Assembly (NCBI RefSeq): GCF_000167355.1
Contig: NZ_AAEW02000002.1
Location: 124,001 to 188,000, forward strand
DNA: 64,000 nucleotides
Direction: 5' to 3'
Origin: Desulfuromonas acetoxidans DSM 684
Lineage (GTDB): Bacteria > Desulfobacterota > Desulfuromonadia > Desulfuromonadales > Desulfuromonadaceae
Part shown: positions 58,120 to 64,000 of the stretch, piece after piece
Layout of the letters: every line of letters begins with the position of its first letter
How positions within the stretch are numbered: position 1 is the first letter of the stretch
Made by a program: the position numbers and the translations under genes
The notes under the pieces: generated by a model
Told to the model about the DNA's origin: nothing
What the model saw: only the letters and a program-made list of their open reading frames with translations
Databases searched by the model: none

Positions 58120-58874
58120 AGCTGCGACACGGCCTGACCATTATGATCTGCCTGACCCTGCTTGTGGCCTGCGGCAAGGTTGGACCGGTCAAACCGTTAC
58201 AAAAAGCCCTGCCCTCGGCGGTGAACAACGCCACTCTGGATCAGAAAGGCAACGCCCTGCTACTGGCCTGGGACATCCCGACCACCAACCAGGACGGCAG
58301 CCCGCTGAACAACTTAAAGGGCTTTGACATCTACCGTTCCGATTACAACCTGGCCAAAGGCTGCCCGGAGTGTCGTCCGCCCAAGAACCTGCTGCGCCAG
58401 GTGGATCTGGCCTACTACCAGAGCACCAACCGCAACAGCAAACGGATCTTTGTGTGGGACAGTGGCATCGAAGAGGAGGTCGGCTTTCGCTATCGTATCG
58501 TTCCAATAACGATCGAGGGGCATGCCGGTGCCGAAATTCTGATCCACCGCCCCTGCTACAGCGCGCCGTACCCGCCCATGGATGTGAGCGGAGAAGCACT
58601 CGACAAACAGGTACGCTTGAGCTGGTCGGCGGCAGAAGAATCACGCCAAGGTGTGACCATCGTCGGCTACAACATCTACCGACGTAGCGGCGACAACTAC
58701 TTTGCCGCACAGCCTCTCAATGACACACCGGTGATTGAAACCGCGTATGAGGATTTCCAAGTGAATAACGGCACGCTGTATACGTATGCCGTGCGCACCG
58801 TCATTGACCTCGCCGACCAACGCTTGGAAAGTCCGCTGTCGTCACCCATCAACCTGAAGCCGCAACGGCCCTGA
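58116..58874 (+). CDS. Fibronectin type III-like lipoprotein downstream of argH
   Basis: 252 residues. Lipobox LLVACG with Cys19. The remainder looks like two FN3-type beta domains (ALLLAWDIP...FDIYRS and [11 protein letters not shown]...GYNIYRRS), a CxxC pair in GCPECRPP and an isolated Cys in RPCYSAP. As I recall, a lipoprotein of this kind lies between argH and lysA in Geobacter-type genomes. Start overlaps argH (ATGA). Confidence 0.8.
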   Translation: MKLRHGLTIMICLTLLVACGKVGPVKPLQKALPSAVNNATLDQKGNALLLAWDIPTTNQDGSPLNNLKGFDIYRSDYNLAKGCPECRPPKNLLRQVDLAYYQSTNRNSKRIFVWDSGIEEEVGFRYRIVPITIEGHAGAEILIHRPCYSAPYPPMDVSGEALDKQVRLSWSAAEESRQGVTIVGYNIYRRSGDNYFAAQPLNDTPVIETAYEDFQVNNGTLYTYAVRTVIDLADQRLESPLSSPINLKPQRP

Positions 58875-58970
58875 TAAGCAGCGAAATTGCGCTGTGCCAC
58901 ACGGCAGAGTAACTTTACTTTAGCAGTCAGTTATGTTATCAGGTTGTTTTTGCGCCTGTTTATTTATGCA

Positions 58971-59116
58971 GTCCTTGCCAAAAGCCCTCCTTGGCTTTTG
59001 GCAAAAACGCTTTTAAAAGCATCGTTTTGAAAAGCTCTCAAAATCGCCGAGTCGTAAACGAACTCGGCTGTTTGGTTGCCCATCCATGGGCTCCACGAGC
59101 CTTTGACAAAAGGCTC
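58971..59116 (-). mobile_element. Hairpin-ended element 3, flanked by 8-bp direct repeats, before dapA
   Basis: Bounded by TTTATGCA at 58963-58970 and again at 59117-59124, a candidate target-site duplication. The left end is the 12-bp hairpin TTGCCAAAAGCC/GGCTTTTGGCAA. Read on the minus strand, the right end hairpin GAGCCTTTT-GTC-AAAGGCTC leads to the core GTGGAGCCCATGGATGGGC. Same family as 9799-9950 and 47191-47352. It occupies most of the lipoprotein-dapA gap (58875-59150). Confidence 0.7.
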
Positions 59117-59150
59117 TTTATGCATTCTCGTTTGTCTGGAGGAGGACAAC

Positions 59151-60026
59151 ATGTTTAAAGGTTCCATGGTCGCCATCATCACCCCGTTCAACAGTGATGG
59201 CTCCGTCAATGAAGACAAATTTCGTGAACTGGTTGAATTTCAAATTGAAAACGGCACTGACGTCATCGTGCCCTGTGGCACCACCGGTGAATCCGCAACC
59301 CTCAATTACGAGGAACACGATCTGGTGATCCGTGCCTGCATCGATCAGGTCAATGGCCGCGTTCCGGTTGTCGCAGGCACCGGATCCAACTCCACGGCTG
59401 AAGCGACCGAACTGAGCCGTCACGCCAAAGAGATGGGTGCTGACGGTTTACTGCTGGTCAGCCCGTATTATAATAAGCCGTCCCAGGAAGGTCTCTATCA
59501 GCACTACAGGACCATCGCTGAAGAAGTGGCCCTGCCGCAAATTCTCTACAATGTTCCCGGCCGTACCGGTATGAACATGCTGCCGGGCACCACCATCCGT
59601 CTGGCAGAGATCGACAATATCGTTGCCATCAAAGAAGCGTCCGGTGATGTGACTCAGGCCAGTGAAATTATCAGCAAGGCCGGCGACAAAATCGATGTGC
59701 TGTCCGGCGACGACTTCCTGACGCTGCCGCTGATGGCATGTGGTGCCAAGGGGATCATCTCCGTCACCGCCAACATCATGCCCAAAGAGGTTAAAGCCAT
59801 GGTGACAGCGATTGAGGAAAATCGCTGGGATGACGCCCGCGCCATGCATCTGAAGATGCTCGACATCCATAACGCCATGTTCATTGAGTCCAACCCGGTA
59901 CCGGTCAAGACGGCGGTTTCCCTGCTTGGTAAATGCGAGCCGACCATACGTCAGCCGTTGTGCGACCTGCAGCCGGCCAGCCTTGAAACGCTCAAAACGG
60001 TCATGCAAGGTTACGGACTGCTGTAA
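59151..60026 (+). CDS. dapA: 4-hydroxy-tetrahydrodipicolinate synthase
   Basis: 291 residues from ATG 59151 with GGAGGAGG upstream; the longer frame from 59076 runs through the mobile element. First committed step of the diaminopimelate/lysine pathway. PCGTTGESATL pyruvate-binding loop, YYNKPSQEGLYQHY with the catalytic Tyr, and Schiff-base Lys in NIVAIKEASGD. Confidence 0.97.
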   Translation: MFKGSMVAIITPFNSDGSVNEDKFRELVEFQIENGTDVIVPCGTTGESATLNYEEHDLVIRACIDQVNGRVPVVAGTGSNSTAEATELSRHAKEMGADGLLLVSPYYNKPSQEGLYQHYRTIAEEVALPQILYNVPGRTGMNMLPGTTIRLAEIDNIVAIKEASGDVTQASEIISKAGDKIDVLSGDDFLTLPLMACGAKGIISVTANIMPKEVKAMVTAIEENRWDDARAMHLKMLDIHNAMFIESNPVPVKTAVSLLGKCEPTIRQPLCDLQPASLETLKTVMQGYGLL

Positions 60027-60056
60027 GTCTCACAATTACAACAATTACTGATTCAT

Positions 60057-60094
60057 CAGCATATCCGGAGTCGCCCGCGACCCCGGATATGCTG
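60057..60094. other. Intercistronic hairpin between dapA and dapB
   Basis: Stem CAGCATATCCGG (60057-60068) / CCGGATATGCTG (60083-60094) with a 14-nt loop and no T-run. It may stabilise or attenuate the dapA-dapB message. Confidence 0.6.
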
Positions 60095-60130
60095 TATTCA
60101 CCCGATTCAAACGTTACGAAAGAGAGTTTT

Positions 60131-60934
60131 ATGCTGAAGATTGCAGTCACAGGAGCCGCCGGTCGCATGGGCGGCCATCTGATCAAAGCGGTTACCGACG
60201 CCGAAGGAATCACCCTCGCCGCAGCCATTGAACGCCCAGGCCACCCTATGGTTGGCCAGGACGCCGGTATTTTGGCGGGTTGTGGTGCTCTGAATGTGCT
60301 GATCAGCGACCAGCTTGAAGCCTCCCTGAAAGCAGTAGACGTCCTTATCGATTTTACATTTCCCGACGTTACCCTGGCCAATGCCGAAATCTGCGCCAAA
60401 GTGAAGACCAACATGGTGATCGGCTCTACCGGATTCACTCCGGAGCAACGTCAACAACTGGCCGATACCACCGGCAACATCGCCGTGATGCTGGCACCAA
60501 ATATGAGTGTCGGCGTTAATGCCTGCTTCAAACTGCTCAAAGAAGCGGCCAACATTCTCGGTGACGGCTTTGATGTTGAAGTGGTGGAGCTGCACCACAA
60601 TAAAAAGAAAGATTCCCCCTCCGGCACTGCAGTGCGCATGGGTGAAGTGGTCGCCGATGCGTTGGGCCGCGACTACAACAAAGTGGCCAACTACCATCGC
60701 GAAGGGATGTGCGGCGAGCGCACCAAGGAGGAGATCGGCATGCAGACAGTGCGTGGCGGTGACATCGTCGGTGAGCACACGGTCTACTTTATCGGCATGG
60801 GTGAACGCATTGAGATCACTCACCGCGCCATGAGCCGTGAAATGTTTTCCCGTGGGGCGGCGCGCGCCTGTCAATGGATCAAAGACAAGGCTCCCGGCAT
60901 GTACGACATGCAGGATGTTCTCGATCTGAAATAA
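60131..60934 (+). CDS. dapB: 4-hydroxy-tetrahydrodipicolinate reductase
   Basis: 267 residues from ATG 60131 (the in-frame ATG at 60089 has no site). NAD(P)H-binding KIAVTGAAGRMGGHL, DFTFPDVTL, and the active-site loop VELHHNKKKDSPSGTA. Second step of the DapL-type lysine pathway. Confidence 0.97.
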   Translation: MLKIAVTGAAGRMGGHLIKAVTDAEGITLAAAIERPGHPMVGQDAGILAGCGALNVLISDQLEASLKAVDVLIDFTFPDVTLANAEICAKVKTNMVIGSTGFTPEQRQQLADTTGNIAVMLAPNMSVGVNACFKLLKEAANILGDGFDVEVVELHHNKKKDSPSGTAVRMGEVVADALGRDYNKVANYHREGMCGERTKEEIGMQTVRGGDIVGEHTVYFIGMGERIEITHRAMSREMFSRGAARACQWIKDKAPGMYDMQDVLDLK

Positions 60935-60937
60935 CCC

Positions 60938-61069
60938 ATGTCCCGATCTATTGCCATCATGGCTGCAGTGGCCATTATCCTGTTAAGCGGCTGCGAAACA
61001 TCACGGGGACTCTACCGCGATATGCAACACGCCGGGGACTGGATCCACGAAAAACTTTCAGATCAATAA
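60938..61069 (+). CDS. 43-residue entericidin-like lipoprotein
   Basis: ATG 60938 is 3 bp after the dapB stop; TAA 61067-61069. The hydrophobic signal IAIMAAVAIILLSGC has a lipobox LSGC (Cys19). The remainder ETSRGLYRDMQHAGDWIHEK resembles the entericidin A/B pattern (GC.T..G...D...G). Entericidins are small cell-envelope lipoproteins of a toxin/antidote pair in E. coli; here only one copy is present, between dapB and dapL. Confidence 0.65.
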   Translation: MSRSIAIMAAVAIILLSGCETSRGLYRDMQHAGDWIHEKLSDQ

Positions 61070-61170
61070 CGCCTTTACAAAAAACATCACGAATTACCCT
61101 GATCGGAACCGGCAGTTGGGCGACCGGTTCTGCACTCTGTCTTTTCGCCCTCAGGAGGACATGATTTTCC

Positions 61171-62406
61171 ATGGCACGTTTAAACGACAACTATCTCAAA
61201 CTTCAAGCGGGATACCTGTTTCCTGAAATCAGCCGCCGAGTTACCGCGTTTGCTGATGCCCATCCCAACGATAAAGTGATCCGTCTCGGCATCGGTGATG
61301 TCACTAAGCCCTTGGTTCCCGCTGTTCTTAAAGCGTTCCATGACGGTGTTGATGATCTGGCCAAAGGTGCATCTTTCCACGGCTACGGTCCGGAACAAGG
61401 GTATAGCTGGCTGTCCCAAACCATCATCGACAAAGCCTACAAGCCCCTTGGTGTCGAGCTGGAAGCCTCTGAGGTCTTCATCTCCGACGGCTCAAAATGC
61501 GACAGTGCCAACATCCTCGACATCTTCGATTTGAGCTGCAAGGTGGCCATCGGCGATCCTGTCTATCCGGTGTACAACGACACCAATGTCATGGTCGGCC
61601 GTACCGGCAAAGCCGATGAAAAAGGTTATTACGAGGGAATCGTCTATATGCCGTGCACCGAGGAAAACGGCTTTGCACCGGCTTTCCCAAGTGAGAAAGT
61701 CGACATTATCTACCTGTGCTTCCCCAACAATCCCACCGGTACTGTCGCCACCAAAGAGGTGCTGAAAAGCTGGGTGGATTATGCGCTGGACAACGACGCC
61801 GTCATCCTGTTTGACGCCGCCTACGAAGCGTTTATCACCGAGCCGGGCATTCCCCACTCCATCTATGAAATCGACGGGGCCAAGAAGTGCGCTATCGAAT
61901 TTCGCAGTTTCTCCAAGACTGCGGGTTTCACTGGAGTTCGCTGCGGCCTGACCGTGGTTCCCCACGACCTGATGGCCAGCACAGCCGACGGCGAGAAAGT
62001 TTCTCTCAACCAACTGTGGAACCGTCGTCAATGCACCAAGTTCAATGGTGTGTCCTACCCGGTACAAAAAGCGGCTGCCGCTGTCTACTCTGACGAAGGC
62101 TGGGCGCAGGTTCAGGAGATCATCGCCTATTACATGGAAAACGCACGCATCATCCGTGAAGGTCTGCAGGAAGCCGGCATCACCTGCTACGGCGGTGTTA
62201 ACGCTCCTTATATCTGGCTGAAGACTCCGGAAGGTATGACCAGCTGGGATTTCTTTGACAAGCTGCTCAACGAATGCTTCGTTGTCGGAACTCCGGGCAG
62301 TGGCTTTGGCCCCAGTGGTGAAGGCTACTTCCGTCTCAGCGCCTTTGGCGAGCGGGAAAATGTCGAAGAAGCGGTTAAGCGGATTCGGCAGAAATGGGGC
62401 AAATAA
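61171..62406 (+). CDS. dapL: LL-diaminopimelate aminotransferase
   Basis: 411 residues. Converts tetrahydrodipicolinate directly to LL-diaminopimelate, bypassing DapD/C/E. N-terminal [41 protein letters not shown] Lys in [12 protein letters not shown], and C-terminal [10 protein letters not shown] and [15 protein letters not shown]. The DapL variant is shared by Desulfuromonadales, plants, chlamydiae and other phyla. Confidence 0.96.
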   Translation: MARLNDNYLKLQAGYLFPEISRRVTAFADAHPNDKVIRLGIGDVTKPLVPAVLKAFHDGVDDLAKGASFHGYGPEQGYSWLSQTIIDKAYKPLGVELEASEVFISDGSKCDSANILDIFDLSCKVAIGDPVYPVYNDTNVMVGRTGKADEKGYYEGIVYMPCTEENGFAPAFPSEKVDIIYLCFPNNPTGTVATKEVLKSWVDYALDNDAVILFDAAYEAFITEPGIPHSIYEIDGAKKCAIEFRSFSKTAGFTGVRCGLTVVPHDLMASTADGEKVSLNQLWNRRQCTKFNGVSYPVQKAAAAVYSDEGWAQVQEIIAYYMENARIIREGLQEAGITCYGGVNAPYIWLKTPEGMTSWDFFDKLLNECFVVGTPGSGFGPSGEGYFRLSAFGERENVEEAVKRIRQKWGK

Positions 62407-62428
62407 ACCCCACGTAATCGCACCAATC

Positions 62429-62470
62429 AACAACAGGACGGCTCTTGGTCGTCCTGTTGTTGTGTTTTTC
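62429..62470 (+). terminator. Intrinsic terminator of the dap cluster
   Basis: Stem AACAACAGGACG (62429-62440) / CGTCCTGTTGTT (62450-62461), 9-nt loop, then GTGTTTTT. Confidence 0.85.
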
Positions 62471-62519
62471 AGCATAACAGCACAACCAGCTCACCACTCT
62501 TACGACAAGGATCACACCG

Positions 62520-62963
62520 GTGTCACGACAAACCGACTTTCAACGAACAGTGCACTATTCCATTTCGCAACAACCCCAGCAGGGTGATTTTATCCTTAAA
62601 GCCCACCTTGAAGATCGCTTGCACGACATTGAAACCGTGTTGACCACGACACCGGACACGTTGGAGATCCGCACAGCAACGGTACAGTTCCACCGCAGCC
62701 CATCACCGCTCTGTTCTCAGGCGGAGAAGCGTTTTTCCAGACTGGAAGGGCTGACCATTGGCAAAGGCCTCAGTGAACAACTACGCGAGCGCCTGGGCGG
62801 TAGTGAAGGATGTGGCAATCTGCGCACCATGATGCTCGGTCTGCTGCCGTTGGCCATTAATGCCCGGGTCAGTCAGGACTGCGAATCTGACGAACAGGCT
62901 CTGGAACTGATGCAACAAAATCTGCAAGGTACTTGCGCAGGCTTTCCACCCAACTGCAAATAA
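62520..62963 (+). CDS. DUF2889 family protein
   Basis: 147 residues from GTG 62520 (AAGGA upstream). The family pattern is visible: HLEDRLHDIETVLT, an early Cys/FSRLEGLTIGKGL segment, EGCGNLRTMMLGLLPLAIN, and a C-terminal CAGFPPNC. Cys-rich end could bind metal. Function unknown. Confidence 0.75.
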   Translation: MSRQTDFQRTVHYSISQQPQQGDFILKAHLEDRLHDIETVLTTTPDTLEIRTATVQFHRSPSPLCSQAEKRFSRLEGLTIGKGLSEQLRERLGGSEGCGNLRTMMLGLLPLAINARVSQDCESDEQALELMQQNLQGTCAGFPPNCK

Positions 62964-63004
62964 CCCGCAGTTCCTTTTTCTTCGCTTAGCGCTGCATTTC
63001 TGAT

Positions 63005-63620
63005 TTAGCAGTGGTTCCCCCCTACAATAGTATGTTATTTCGCACCCCAGCCCTCCCGTTCAGCAGCACCGAACGCAATGAACGTCAGCGCGATGGTCGT
63101 CGGCAACCTGTTTGAGCGTCAGCGAGTTTTGCCGACATCGCGATGTAAGAGAATGAAGAGAGGGAACCCGCAGGGGGCAATGACGGGAGTCGATTTTACG
63201 CCTCTTTTGTCGACGCAAAAGGGGCCCGACGTGTGGGCGCGGAAGCCCACGTCACGTGCGTACCAGAATTGCGAACGGATGATGTTCGCCAGCGTGATTT
63301 GTTCCGAATTGCGAACCACTGAAGATCAAGATCAAAGTCAAGGTCGCCGGGTCTCGTCCCGGCAGCCGACATACTTTTGACTAGCCGCTCAAAAGTATGC
63401 AAAAACCAGCTTGGATACCTCCTGAACCTGGACCAACCGACAATGCGTCTGTTTCCGTGATGCTTCACAGATCCGGCTCGCCGCCCTTTAGGTCGTCGAA
63501 TCGTGCAACTCATCATCTCTAGTGTAAAACGGTGATAACGGTTTAACGCAGCGCCCTACTTCTTTCGTGGCACCTGTTAAATGGGTGGGCAGTGCCCACC
63601 CTGCCGAGGTTTGTTATTGA
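63005..63620. repeat. Long intergenic repeat, copy 4
   Basis: About one full unit plus a partial duplicate of its own start. The order is the GTTATT..CAGCCCTCCCGTTCAGCAGC module, GAGTTTTGCCGACATCG, the hairpin CTTTTGTCGACGCAAAAG, then GTCGCCGGGTCTCGTCCCGG, CTTTTGACTAGCCGCTCAAAAG, CCGCCCTTTAGGTCGTCGAATCG. It closes with GGGTGGGCAGTGCCCACC (from 63583), about 580 bp after the module at its start. It fills the gap (62964-63701) between the DUF2889 gene and the EAL gene. Confidence 0.85.
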
Positions 63621-63701
63621 GCACCAAACGGAACGTGTAGACCTAAATATGTCATTCAAGCCACGACGGTATCAACGCCAACCACACAGGACAATCATCA
63701 T

Positions 63702-64000
63702 TTAATCAAGCCGACTCAACGGAAACTTCTCCGGCGCACTGAGCCAGTCATGCACCCCTTCAATGGGACACGGCTTGCCGGTCAGATAGCCTTGAATCGC
63801 ATCACAATTGAGTTTACGCAACTGTTGGAGCTGATCAAAGGTCTCCACACCTTCGGCCACAATGGTCAAATCCAAGTCATGGCCGAGGCGCACTACGGCA
63901 TCGATAATCCGCTGGGCTGAATGGGTTTCGGCAATATTAACGACCAGCGAGCGATCCAGCTTGATGATATCGACATCAAACTGTTGCAAATAACTCAGTG
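63702..64000 (-). CDS. EAL-domain protein, C-terminal end (partial)
   Basis: The gene enters from beyond the window end; the open frame is continuous to base 64000. The visible ~99 residues are the end of an EAL c-di-GMP phosphodiesterase domain: LSYLQQFDVDIIKLDRSLV with the KxD metal site, RIIDAVVRLGHDLDLTIVAEGVE, and the late GYLTGKPCP. The catalytic E-x-L motif itself lies outside the window, so activity cannot be judged. A linked GGDEF or sensor domain is likely but not seen. Confidence 0.88.
   Translation of the reverse strand, partial: LSYLQQFDVDIIKLDRSLVVNIAETHSAQRIIDAVVRLGHDLDLTIVAEGVETFDQLQQLRKLNCDAIQGYLTGKPCPIEGVHDWLSAPEKFPLSRLD

Noticed and set aside
61492-62475. 327-codon frame opposite dapL
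   Set aside because: Antisense shadow of dapL; no domain, and it would run through the dap terminator.

Overview
The window (about 55% GC by eye) is a chromosomal segment of a deltaproteobacterium, most likely of the order Desulfuromonadales (Desulfuromonas/Pelobacter/Geobacter relatives). The main support is gene order. The runs cinA-recA-pilT-recX-alaS and hslV-hslU-argB-argD-argF-argG-argH-lipoprotein-dapA-dapB-dapL match what I remember of Geobacter-type genomes. The complete sucC-sucD pair and the use of DapL for lysine synthesis also fit. No tRNA, rRNA, CRISPR array or intact transposase gene was seen.

Layout. 1-6.2 kb: end of an ABC exporter gene, rsgA, a DUF3124 protein, a DEAD-box helicase and sucCD. 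6.2-7.25 kb: two tandem copies of a ~580 bp intergenic repeat. 7.3-9.5 kb: a minus-strand nfeD-qmcA-thiM cluster. 9.6-10.4 kb: a third, decayed repeat copy carrying a nested 152 bp hairpin-ended element. 10.4-18.8 kb: ftsK, uppP, RNase J, a chemoreceptor and ssb. 19-22.7 kb: a LuxR-type regulator and a sulfur operon (exported rhodanese, two half-size YeeE/YedE membrane proteins, an unknown exported protein). 22.8-27.3 kb: an encapsulated-ferritin-like protein, a coiled-coil protein, a PsiE-like membrane protein, and a phospholipase D-VTT fusion paired with an EEP-family enzyme. 27.5-28.8 kb: a diguanylate cyclase.

28.8-40 kb is an accessory, defence-type block: hipBA with three evenly spaced operator palindromes, a complete type I restriction-modification system (hsdM-hsdS-hsdR), a DUF1499 lipoprotein and a solitary AbiEi-like protein. 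40-62.4 kb returns to core genes: pgpA, cinA, recA, pilT, recX, alaS, a cupin, hslVU, the arginine pathway (argB, D, F, G, H) interleaved with small or unusual genes (a 50-residue membrane protein, an RDD protein, a Nudix hydrolase, a nitrilase-like protein), and then lysine/diaminopimelate genes dapA-dapB-dapL with a 43-residue entericidin-like lipoprotein. The window ends with a DUF2889 protein, a fourth copy of the long repeat and the end of an EAL-domain gene.

The least explained material is non-coding. There is a ~580 bp intergenic repeat in four copies. There is also a separate family of 146-162 bp elements that have a hairpin at each end and share a core containing GCCCATGGATGGGC. One of these elements sits inside a copy of the long repeat, and a sister copy supplies the empty site. 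Another sits just before dapA, where lysA is found in Geobacter as I recall it; lysA is absent from this window.
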